From positions 1-5,581 of the forward strand of contig JABMPI010000796.1 in the NCBI GenBank assembly GCA_013203755.1: a DNA stretch of 5,581 bases, written 5' to 3'. This document shows, piece by piece, positions 1-5,581 of the stretch. Numbering within the stretch: the stretch's first letter is position 1; every line of letters begins with the position of its first letter. Under the pieces are notes generated by a model that was not told the origin of the DNA, did not search any database, and saw only the letters and a program-made list of their open reading frames with translations. This stretch comes from Bacteroidota bacterium. Its GTDB lineage: Bacteria; Bacteroidota; Bacteroidia; Bacteroidales; Prolixibacteraceae. The position numbers were made by a program, and so were the translations under genes.

Positions 1-1
1 G

Positions 2-433
2 TGTGAGTATTGTTGCTTCCAACCTGTTTATGCTCTCGATTACGAAATGCAGTTTTTAAATACTTTTATAAAAGAAAAATTTACTAAAAAGGAACAAACA
101 GAAATACAAACCCGCGCCAATAAAAACCAACAAAAACTCTCCAATCTACAAGAATCTGAAATTCTCAATTCTAAACAACCGTGCCCACTGTTGAAAAATG
201 GAGCTTGCATTGCTTATGAAGCACGTCCAATGGCATGTCGAATTTATCTTTCATCGAATGTAAATAGTTGTATAAAATTCTTTAATGAACCTAAAGATAA
301 ATCAAGTTTCCCTGCACTATTAGAATTCCCTCTGCGAGCTGGAAGAATGATGAATGAAGGTTTTAAATCGGCTTTGAAAACAAAGGGTGTAGTTACTGAG
401 GAATTTCGAATTGATGAGGAAATATTATTTTGA
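2..433 (+). CDS. YkgJ-family cysteine-cluster protein, 5'-truncated by the window edge
   Basis: This is the C-terminal part (143 visible residues) of a YkgJ/CxxCxxCC-type protein, a family thought to bind Zn or an Fe-S cluster through conserved cysteines; its biochemical role is not established. The frame is open from base 2, so the first in-frame ATG (47) is internal and not the real start: before it lies CEYCC, the first cysteine cluster (visible residues 1, 4, 5). The second part of the signature follows, CPLLKNGAC then YEARPMACR (Cys 61, 69 and 79, with the usual Y-x-x-RP-x-x-CR pattern), and another Cys at 90. The cysteine set expected for the family is therefore present from this point on. 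The stop is TGA. The gene converges with the thioesterase gene, with 67 bp between the two stops. Family assignment is firm; substrate and function are unknown. Confidence 0.85.
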   Translation, partial: CEYCCFQPVYALDYEMQFLNTFIKEKFTKKEQTEIQTRANKNQQKLSNLQESEILNSKQPCPLLKNGACIAYEARPMACRIYLSSNVNSCIKFFNEPKDKSSFPALLEFPLRAGRMMNEGFKSALKTKGVVTEEFRIDEEILF

Positions 434-500
434 GAGAAACTTCCCTAAGCCCAAAAATTACATACTGATAAAAACTTTCAGATCAAATACTCCTACAAAA

Positions 501-929
501 CTAAATCTCCTCCATTACAATTCCGGCTTTCAGAAACTTCTCAACCAAAATCTCAGGAGAAATGGGACGATTATTTCGGGTAAGTACAGCTGTAATCCGT
601 GCGTTTACCATTAATTTTTCATCGGCTTTTCGGATTATTTGCTGATCGAAAATAATGCGCAATCGTCCGTGTTTTTTCATTTTTACGCGAATTAAAAAAT
701 CATCACCCGGACGAAGTGGAAATTTATAATCCAATTCGGCTTTTATTACCACGGCATCAATTCCATCGTTGTGCAATTGTGCGAAATCCAAACCCGCAAA
801 ATTCAAAAATTTATGACGACAATGTTCTAAATAATTCTGATAAACCGAATTATTTACAATCCCCTGAATGTCGCATTCATAATCGCGAACTTGTAATTCT
901 AATTCAAAATCGTGGCCGGAATTATTCAT
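501..929 (-). CDS. Acyl-CoA thioesterase, 4HBT/YbgC-like hotdog fold
   Basis: Predicted cytosolic hotdog-fold thioesterase of the 4-hydroxybenzoyl-CoA thioesterase/YbgC group, which hydrolyses acyl-CoA thioesters; the acyl chain preferred here cannot be read from sequence. The N-terminal signature is clear: VRDYECDIQGIVNNSVYQNY, in which the Asp before Q-G-I-V (residue 20 from the chosen start) matches the catalytic Asp of the family. The second half has the expected alternating strands, including a DYKFPLRPGD segment. Length is 142 residues, normal for a single hotdog domain. I chose the ATG at 929; the frame also allows a TTG at 938, adding three residues, but the ATG gives a typical short lead before the domain. 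No Shine-Dalgarno sequence is seen, as usual in Bacteroidota. It is last in the minus-strand series, 111 bp after the FAH gene, so it may have its own promoter. Confidence 0.88.
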   Translation of the reverse strand: MNNSGHDFELELQVRDYECDIQGIVNNSVYQNYLEHCRHKFLNFAGLDFAQLHNDGIDAVVIKAELDYKFPLRPGDDFLIRVKMKKHGRLRIIFDQQIIRKADEKLMVNARITAVLTRNNRPISPEILVEKFLKAGIVMEEI

Positions 930-982
930 TGTTATCAAGTTTTTTTGTTTTCATTTTATTATTGTTACAAGACTACAGCTAC

Positions 983-1007
983 TATGGAATTGTAAATTTT
1001 TTCCATA
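983..1007. repeat. Inverted repeat in the FAH-thioesterase gap
   Basis: Perfect 7-bp arms (TATGGAA at 983-989, TTCCATA at 1001-1007) enclose an 11-nt AT-rich loop. Neither strand has a T-run directly after the hairpin, so it does not look like an intrinsic terminator. It lies about 54 bp upstream of the thioesterase ATG and could be a leader hairpin or an operator-like dyad. No function can be assigned. Confidence 0.4.
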
Positions 1008-1031
1008 AACAGACAAGCAAACAACAAAGAC

Positions 1032-1066
1032 AGCTGCTTATTACTTTATCATAAAATCAAGCAGCT
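1032..1066 (-). terminator. Inverted repeat at the 3' end of the FAH gene, possible weak terminator
   Basis: Perfect 8-bp arms (1059-1066 and 1032-1039) form AGCTGCTT/AAGCAGCT around a 19-nt loop. On the minus strand the first arm lies in the last codons of the FAH gene, the TAA stop sits in the loop, and the second arm is followed by a T-rich but interrupted tail (GTCTTTGTTGTTTG). The position suits a transcript end or 3' stabilising hairpin, but the poor U tract makes factor-independent termination doubtful. Confidence 0.35.
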
Positions 1067-1655
1067 TTCTATCCTCCAAATAACCTTCTAAATGATCGCC
1101 AATTTTTACAGCCCCTACTCCTGCCGGAGTTCCGGTATAAATTAAATCACCCATTTTTAAAGTCACATATTTCGAAACATGTGATATTACCTCTTCAAAA
1201 TCAAACATCATTAATTCCGAGTTTCCACTTTGAACCAGCGAACCATTAATATCTAATTTAAACGGAATAGCTTTGGGATTAGCAAAGTCAGATTTGGCTA
1301 CAAAGGTGTTACTAAGCACAGCAGCTTTATCAAATGCTTTTGCTTTCTCCCACGGCAATCCTTTTGCTTTCAACTTATTCTGAACATCGCGAGCTGTAAA
1401 ATCTATTCCCAGGCCAACTTCATCGAAATAACGGTGCGCAAACCGTTTTTCTATGTTTTTTCCAATTCGGTTAATTTTTAAAACCAATTCAATTTCGTGA
1501 TGTACTTCGTTTGTCCAGTCGGGAATATAAAACGGATCGTTATTCCTTAGTAATGCCGAATCGGGTTTCATAAAAAAGATGGGCTCCTCCGGCATCTCAT
1601 TTTTCAACTCCTGAATATGCGCTACGTAATTTCTACCAATGCAAATAATCTTCAT
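1041..1655 (-). CDS. FAH-family hydrolase (acylpyruvase / FAHD1-YcgM-like)
   Basis: Compact 204-residue fumarylacetoacetate-hydrolase-fold enzyme, closest in layout to the FAHD1/YcgM group, whose members cleave acylpyruvates and, for FAHD1, decarboxylate oxaloacetate. Conserved features seen: GRNYVAH at 7-13 with the His13-x-x-Glu16 pair that matches the FAHD1 catalytic dyad; metal-binding Glu54 and Glu56 in HHEIEL and Asp85 in GIDFTARD; Lys106 in the WEKAKAFD stretch; and GTPAGVG at 175-181. The spacing from Asp85 to Lys106 also fits FAHD1. All key residues are present, so it should be an active Mg/Mn-dependent enzyme in the cytosol. It starts at ATG 1655, 36 bp after the exonuclease stop, across an AGC-rich tandem repeat. 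Exact substrate is not decidable; other FAH-domain hydrolase or isomerase activities (e.g. in homoprotocatechuate breakdown) are less likely given the short single-domain form. Confidence 0.88.
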   Translation of the reverse strand: MKIICIGRNYVAHIQELKNEMPEEPIFFMKPDSALLRNNDPFYIPDWTNEVHHEIELVLKINRIGKNIEKRFAHRYFDEVGLGIDFTARDVQNKLKAKGLPWEKAKAFDKAAVLSNTFVAKSDFANPKAIPFKLDINGSLVQSGNSELMMFDFEEVISHVSKYVTLKMGDLIYTGTPAGVGAVKIGDHLEGYLEDRKLLDFMIK

Positions 1656-1660
1656 ACAAA

Positions 1661-1694
1661 AAGCTTTTAGCTGCTAGCTTCTGGCTGCTAGCTA
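1661..1694 (-). repeat. Tandem heptanucleotide repeat (AGCYARM-like) between exonuclease and FAH genes
   Basis: Read on the minus strand, the gap is four 7-mers in a row plus a partial one: AGCTAGC, AGCCAGA, AGCTAGC, AGCTAAA, AGCTT. The first and third are identical, giving a 10-bp direct repeat (GCTGCTAGCT on the plus strand at 1670-1679 and 1684-1693) with a 14-bp period. The first unit begins inside the TAG stop codon of the exonuclease, and the array takes up nearly the whole 36-bp gap to the FAH start. Units contain the palindrome GCTAGC and could pair with each other (6-bp stem, 8-nt loop). No function is known to me. Confidence 0.7.
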
Positions 1695-2498
1695 TTTACT
1701 CATCATTTTTAATTTCAAACGGGTGAGTACTTTTTTTGTGTATAATGGAAATTCACTATTCATCATCCAACCGTAATAACCGGGCTGTTCGCGAAATACC
1801 TTTTCAACCGGCACACCTTTGTTTTTACCAAAATTAAAAGTCTCAACACCATTTTCATCATAAACAATGCGTCCCACAAAATCAACATTTTTGGTAAACG
1901 ACGAAAACTCACTCAACTTATCAATATCATTTACAATGGGTTCTGTCTTCACTCCTTTTGCATCTTCGAATGCCACACCCTGATAATGATCTAACTGCGC
2001 TTTTAAAACTTCGTATGTTGCTTTTGTATCTGCCATTGCGCTGTGTGCATTCACCAACTCCTCCTTACAATAAAACTTGTAGGCAGCTGTCAGCGTGCGT
2101 TTTTCCATTTTATGAAAAATAGCCTGCACATCAATAAATTTGTGTTTTTTGAAATCTATATCAATATCAGCACGTAAAAATTCTTCTGCCAATAAAGGAA
2201 TGTCAAATCGATTGGAATTAAATCCTCCCAAATCGCAGCCCTCAATAAATTTCGCCAATGTTTTTGCAACCTCTTTAAAAGTAGGCGCATCTTTTATGTC
2301 CTCAGCATAAATTCCATGAATTAGCGACGTCTCCAACGGAATAGGCATTTCAGGATTTATGCGCAACTGTTTTTCCTCTTCAGTTCCATTAACAAGAACT
2401 TTTATAAGTGCAATTTCTACGATTCTATCTGTGGCAATATTTATTCCCGTAGTTTCCAAATCGAGAAAAACAATCGGATTTTTTAATTGAAGTAGCAT
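1692..2498 (-). CDS. DEDDh 3'-5' exonuclease with ExoX-like C-terminal module (DnaQ-like)
   Basis: Predicted 3'-5' exonuclease of the DnaQ/epsilon superfamily, acting in DNA proofreading or repair. The DEDDh catalytic set is complete: Asp13 and Glu15 in FLDLETTG (Exo I), Asp99 in GFNSNRFDIPLL (Exo II), and His152 and Asp157 in NAHSAMADT (Exo III). After a linker (about 170-204), residues 205-268 form a second module with FNFGKNKGVPVEKV and PGYYGWMMNSEFP, resembling the small C-terminal domain of ExoX-like exonucleases. Length is 268 residues; the ATG at 2498 lies a few residues before the Exo I motif, so the start is secure. The gene follows dnaN by 85 bp, and a strong hairpin ends just upstream of its ATG. 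Proximity to the clamp gene suggests a replication/repair role. Annotation pipelines may call it DNA polymerase III epsilon subunit, but the ExoX-like tail makes it uncertain that it is the replicative proofreader. Confidence 0.9.
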   Translation of the reverse strand: MLLQLKNPIVFLDLETTGINIATDRIVEIALIKVLVNGTEEEKQLRINPEMPIPLETSLIHGIYAEDIKDAPTFKEVAKTLAKFIEGCDLGGFNSNRFDIPLLAEEFLRADIDIDFKKHKFIDVQAIFHKMEKRTLTAAYKFYCKEELVNAHSAMADTKATYEVLKAQLDHYQGVAFEDAKGVKTEPIVNDIDKLSEFSSFTKNVDFVGRIVYDENGVETFNFGKNKGVPVEKVFREQPGYYGWMMNSEFPLYTKKVLTRLKLKMMSK

Positions 2499-2509
2499 GG
2501 TTTTTATTT

Positions 2510-2563
2510 AAAAGAAAAGGTATCCTAAAATCGTTTTAAAATATGATTCTTCGGATACCTTTT
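2510..2563 (-). terminator. Hairpin with U-rich tail after dnaN, immediately before the exonuclease start
   Basis: Perfect 11-bp arms (AAAAGGTATCC at 2515-2525, GGATACCTTTT at 2553-2563) enclose a 27-nt AT-rich loop. On the minus strand the GGATACC arm runs straight into TTTTCTTTT, the form of an intrinsic terminator, and an A-tract precedes the first arm, so it could also work in the other direction. It begins 20 bp after the dnaN stop and the tail ends 11 nt before the exonuclease ATG. The loop is long for a classic terminator, and it could instead be an attenuator or processing site. Confidence 0.6.
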
Positions 2564-2583
2564 AAAGTTATCTTATTAAAATT

Positions 2584-3714
2584 TTATGCATTAATCATCA
2601 TCGGCATCAGTAACATTAACATATCCTCATCTTCATCATTCGTACTAACCGGGAGTAAAAGCCCTGCGCGGGTTGGGTCGCTCATTTCCACCATAACATC
2701 AGCAGTTGAAATGTTGGTGAGAATTTCTTGTAAGAAAGTGGATTTGAAACCAATTTCAATTTCATCGCCTTCGTACTCGCAATTCAAACGTTCAACAGCC
2801 GAAATGGAGAAATCAATATCTTGTGCCGACACGACCAATTGGTTGTCGTTAATATTCAATTTCACCAGATTACTTGCCTGGTTAGAAAATACAGAAACAC
2901 GTTTCACTGTGTTCAAAAAATTCAATCGGTCAATACCCATTTTATTTGGGTTGCTAGTAGGAATTACCGAGTTGTAACTTGGATAATTTCCTTCAACCAA
3001 CCGACAAACCAATTTATAATTGCTTAAAGTAATAAATGCATTTTTATCGTCGAACTCCACTTTTACGTCAAACTCCTCTTTAGGAAGCAAGTTTTTCAAT
3101 AAACTGGCAGGTTTTTTAGGCAATATAAACGACGATTCAAATTCTGCTTTTGCATCGGTTCTGCGGTAGCGCACCAACTTGTGTGCATCCGATGCAACAA
3201 AACTCATATAATCAGGCGTGAGTTCAACAAAAATACCATTCATAACCGGTCTCAATTCATCGTCGGCTGTAGCAAAAAGTGTTTTTTCAATTCCTTTTTG
3301 CAACACAACATGGTTTATATCTATCGACGCAGTTCCCTCTTCATTCAACTTTGGTTGCTCAGGAAAATCCTCAGCATTTTGCCCCATTATACTGAATTTT
3401 CCATTGTCTGAAAAAATTTCAATATTGTACGAATCGCTATCGATATGAAAAGTAAGTGGCTGTTCAGGAAATTCTTTTAATGAATCGAGAACCAGTTTTG
3501 CAGGAACAGCAATTGCACCTTCCCCTTCAATATTATCCAACGAAAGATTTGTAATTAAAGTCGATTCGAGATCTGAAGCAGTAATTGTCAAATCAGTTTC
3601 GGTAAGCTGAAACAAAAAATTATCCAAAATTGGCATGGTACTTTTACTGCTAATCACCTTACTTAAAGCAGACAAATGACTCAATAATTCGGTACTTGAA
3701 ACAACAAATTTCAT
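2584..3714 (-). CDS. dnaN: DNA polymerase III subunit beta (sliding clamp)
   Basis: Beta sliding clamp, the ring-shaped dimer that encircles DNA and tethers polymerase III and repair proteins to it. The 376-residue length is normal for the family, and three clamp domains can be placed at roughly 1-120, 121-250 and 251-376. Family signatures seen include the N-terminal MKFVVSSTELLSHLSAL, the ATADDELRPVMNG block at 148-160, DAHKLVRY at 176-183, EGNYPSYNSVIP at 241-252, and the C-terminal LLMPMM, equivalent to the E. coli VMPMRL end that helps form the partner-binding pocket. An acidic run (DEDED, 360-364) precedes this tail. The start is ATG 3714. The gene is not next to dnaA and no clear DnaA boxes were seen nearby, so this is not good evidence for an origin. 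It lies downstream of gldG after 247 bp and probably has its own promoter. Confidence 0.97.
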   Translation of the reverse strand: MKFVVSSTELLSHLSALSKVISSKSTMPILDNFLFQLTETDLTITASDLESTLITNLSLDNIEGEGAIAVPAKLVLDSLKEFPEQPLTFHIDSDSYNIEIFSDNGKFSIMGQNAEDFPEQPKLNEEGTASIDINHVVLQKGIEKTLFATADDELRPVMNGIFVELTPDYMSFVASDAHKLVRYRRTDAKAEFESSFILPKKPASLLKNLLPKEEFDVKVEFDDKNAFITLSNYKLVCRLVEGNYPSYNSVIPTSNPNKMGIDRLNFLNTVKRVSVFSNQASNLVKLNINDNQLVVSAQDIDFSISAVERLNCEYEGDEIEIGFKSTFLQEILTNISTADVMVEMSDPTRAGLLLPVSTNDEDEDMLMLLMPMMINA

Positions 3715-3847
3715 ATGATATTCTTTTATATTTTATTTTTCAAAATGTGAAAACCAACTTAGGTTTACGGGAGGATTTTATTATCAATCCGAGTACACGA
3801 ATATACAAACTTTAATAATATATACCTATTCAGAAAACCCGGATTTT

Positions 3848-3877
3848 ATAACATACTTATTAAGAAATTGTTTACAA
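3848..3877 (-). promoter_or_regulatory. dnaN: Candidate Bacteroidota-type promoter for dnaN
   Basis: On the minus strand a TTG (3877-3875) is followed after exactly 19 bp by TATGTTAT (3855-3848), which matches six of eight positions' constraints of the Bacteroidota -7 element TAnnTTTG, with the -33 TTG at the usual spacing. It would start transcription about 130 bp upstream of the dnaN ATG. The -7 match is incomplete and the region is very AT-rich, so chance occurrence is quite possible. Confidence 0.28.
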
Positions 3878-3961
3878 AATACAAGCCTCTGTTTTTAATG
3901 GTTTATTCATTCTGTTTCAGTAAAAACGGTTAAACTATAAACCAGGAAAACCTAACAAGAA

Positions 3962-5581
3962 TTACCCCTCACGAGCATAACGATACCGACGAATTACATT
4001 GTAAACAGTGCCAAAAAGAGCGACAAGTAGTAGCGGAAACAGCACATTTATCCATTGCCAGAATGTTTTTTCTTCGCGTAAAACGACTTTATCCAGCAAC
4101 CTCATTTTTAAGGTTCGCCCCCGAAGTTGCATAATTCCGTGGTTGTCGTTCAAATAAAAAATAGTGTTTATAAGAAATTCTTTATTTCCGAAAATTCGTT
4201 GAGAAACCCGGTCGTAACCTAATTCCTCAATCCCCGGAGGATTGGTAGAATAATCTACCCGATTGGTAATCATTCCACCATCGGCAATTACCACCATTTT
4301 AGTGGGTTTACTTTCGACAATTACCGAAGACGATGAGAAACCATAATTTTCTACCATCCTATTTTTATATGCTGAAGTAAATTCCCCTTCGAGAATTACA
4401 CCAACCGGAATATGCGACTGTGTAAAAAGTTCGCTTGCAGGAGGATTATTTATGTTTTGAAGGCTAACCGACGAAGGCGCTTTTACTTTTCTGGCATTTC
4501 GTGATGTGGCTAAAATTACCTGCTTATTTATATTTGGACTACCAGAAAGAGTATCAATTGAAGAGACAAATTCACCCTTTACCCAATTCAAATTTCGGCT
4601 AATGGCGTGATTATCGTTTGGAGTAAGCAAAGGCGAATAATACCAGGGATGCAATGTCCATTTTGGAGGATTATTAGGAGCAGCAGTATTTACCCGCAGT
4701 TGAATGCAATTTACATCTTGCAACAATTCGTAATTTAAGCGAACTCCATAACGAAAAAGCTGATCGCTTAAATTTAAATCACGAGGAAATGAATAAGTTT
4801 GATAACCACTGGACAAACTGTCTAAACTAACTTGCACAGGGTCGATTAACCAAACCACTTTCCCTCCCTTCATAATAAACAGGTCGATAATAAATTTTGA
4901 TTTTTCTTCGAAAACTTCTCGCGGATTTGCAATCATTAATATGTCAACCGATTTTTTTTCAAGGTCGTCAACAGTTACCAATTCAATGTTAAAATCGGAT
5001 GAAATCGCACCTGCCAAATCCGAAACTTCGTACTGATTTGCTTCACCGTGTCCCTGTAAAAATCCTACTGTCGATTTTTTTGTTCGAATTAGTTTTTGAA
5101 AAGCATTTACCAATTCAAACTCAACCGTTTCAAGGGAATGATTAAAATTCATTTCATAACTTACATCCTGATTATTTTTCAGAAAATTCACTGCCATTTC
5201 ACGATTTCCATAGCGAATAACAGCTCCCGGAAAAATATATTTTGTGACTACTCCTTTTTCCGTTTTTCTTCTGAAACTAACCGGAGTAACACCTTTATCA
5301 ACCAAATCGCCAATAAACTTATCTTGTTTTTCTGTATTGGAAATTGTGTAAGGGTCAAAAATACGCACCCGAATTGGTTTTGATGAATAAGCATTTAGAA
5401 CCGCAATTTTCTCAATAATTTCTGTTTGAATTTTCCGCAATCCCGGCTCCAGTTCACCCTCTAAATACAACTCTATTTCAACCGGATTTTCGAAACCCGA
5501 AACTATTTTTGTGCTAACAGTTGACACTGAATATCGTTTGTCGGAAGTGAGGTCGAAACGAAGTAGAAAATTAGCCGAAAC
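3962..5581 (-). CDS. gldG: GldG, gliding-motility-associated ABC transporter auxiliary protein, 5'-truncated by the window edge
   Basis: GldG works with the permease GldF and the ATPase GldA in an ABC-2-type system linked to gliding motility in flavobacteria; gldFG are also kept in many non-gliding Bacteroidota, where the role is unclear. The frame is open to the right edge (539 visible residues). The first apparent start, a GTG at 5527, is an internal Val codon: upstream codons read FLLRFDLTSDKRYSVS, the conserved stretch following the N-terminal membrane helix of GldG, so the true start and first helix lie outside. The large extracytoplasmic part carries an ABC-transporter auxiliary domain, with GFLQGHGE at visible residues 173-180 and FGNKEFLINTIFYLND near 464-479. 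A C-terminal membrane helix (about 508-529) is followed by a short Arg-rich tail. gldF would be expected just upstream, off the window. dnaN follows after 247 bp. Confidence 0.92.
   Translation of the reverse strand, partial: VSANFLLRFDLTSDKRYSVSTVSTKIVSGFENPVEIELYLEGELEPGLRKIQTEIIEKIAVLNAYSSKPIRVRIFDPYTISNTEKQDKFIGDLVDKGVTPVSFRRKTEKGVVTKYIFPGAVIRYGNREMAVNFLKNNQDVSYEMNFNHSLETVEFELVNAFQKLIRTKKSTVGFLQGHGEANQYEVSDLAGAISSDFNIELVTVDDLEKKSVDILMIANPREVFEEKSKFIIDLFIMKGGKVVWLIDPVQVSLDSLSSGYQTYSFPRDLNLSDQLFRYGVRLNYELLQDVNCIQLRVNTAAPNNPPKWTLHPWYYSPLLTPNDNHAISRNLNWVKGEFVSSIDTLSGSPNINKQVILATSRNARKVKAPSSVSLQNINNPPASELFTQSHIPVGVILEGEFTSAYKNRMVENYGFSSSSVIVESKPTKMVVIADGGMITNRVDYSTNPPGIEELGYDRVSQRIFGNKEFLINTIFYLNDNHGIMQLRGRTLKMRLLDKVVLREEKTFWQWINVLFPLLLVALFGTVYNVIRRYRYAREG

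Noticed and set aside
47..49. ATG as the start codon of the YkgJ-family gene
   Set aside because: In-frame codons before it encode the conserved CEYCC cysteine cluster, so the gene begins before the window.
434..500. Bidirectional terminator between the convergent YkgJ and thioesterase genes
   Set aside because: Only a 4-bp CTGA/TCAG pairing was found and no clear U tract, so nothing supports it beyond position.
411..614. Small plus-strand open frame across the gene 1 stop and the thioesterase 3' end
   Set aside because: Mostly antisense to the thioesterase, with no recognisable domain; a chance frame.
716..1054. Plus-strand open frame with a hydrophobic stretch (FFVFILLLL)
   Set aside because: It is antisense to the thioesterase and then reads through the T-rich spacer, which by itself explains the Phe/Leu-rich run; no family resemblance.
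2543..3448. Several plus-strand open frames antisense to dnaN
   Set aside because: They mirror the dnaN coding sequence in other frames and have no start context or domain of their own.
3922..3943. Possible intrinsic terminator after gldG (GGTT/AACC followed by GTTTTT on the minus strand)
   Set aside because: The stem is only four clean base pairs before a T-T mismatch, too weak in this AT-rich spacer to list as a feature.
3715..3961. Replication origin near dnaN
   Set aside because: No recognisable DnaA-box cluster (TTATCCACA-like), and dnaA is not a neighbour; AT-richness alone is not enough.
5525..5527. GTG as the start codon of gldG
   Set aside because: The frame continues upstream to the window edge with conserved GldG sequence (FLLRFDLTSDKRYS), so this GTG is an internal valine.
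1..5581. A new defence, mobile or biosynthetic system
   Set aside because: All six genes belong to recognised housekeeping families with intact key residues; no transposase, integrase, toxin-antitoxin pair, CRISPR repeats or attachment sites were seen.

Overview
This AT-rich window looks like a chromosomal housekeeping segment from a member of the Bacteroidota, probably near the Bacteroidales/Marinilabiliales or a related aquatic lineage. The best evidence is a GldG protein (gliding/type IX-associated ABC system) directly upstream of dnaN. AT-rich leaders without Shine-Dalgarno sequences and the style of the 4HBT thioesterase agree with this. The genus cannot be settled from the sequence alone.

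Layout. At the left edge (2-433, plus strand) is the 3' part of a YkgJ-type cysteine-cluster gene whose start lies outside the window. It converges on a block of five minus-strand genes. In their direction of transcription (right to left) these are gldG (start cut off by the right edge), dnaN (sliding clamp), a DEDDh 3'-5' exonuclease with an ExoX-like C-terminal module, a short FAH-family acylpyruvase-like hydrolase, and a 4HBT acyl-CoA thioesterase. No rRNA, tRNA, CRISPR array, transposase or prophage gene was seen.

Intergenic structure. The gldG-dnaN gap (247 bp) holds a weak candidate Bacteroidota-type promoter. The dnaN-exonuclease gap holds an 11-bp perfect inverted repeat followed by a U-rich tract, the best terminator candidate here, ending only 11 nt before the exonuclease start codon. 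The exonuclease-FAH gap is filled by a 7-bp-period AGC-rich tandem repeat that begins inside the exonuclease stop codon. The FAH-thioesterase gap holds two inverted repeats.

Function. dnaN and the exonuclease are replication/repair genes that may be co-expressed. The FAH hydrolase and thioesterase are small metabolic housekeeping enzymes that probably share the strand rather than a pathway. No new multi-gene system is evident. The points most worth a second look are the non-coding elements between genes.
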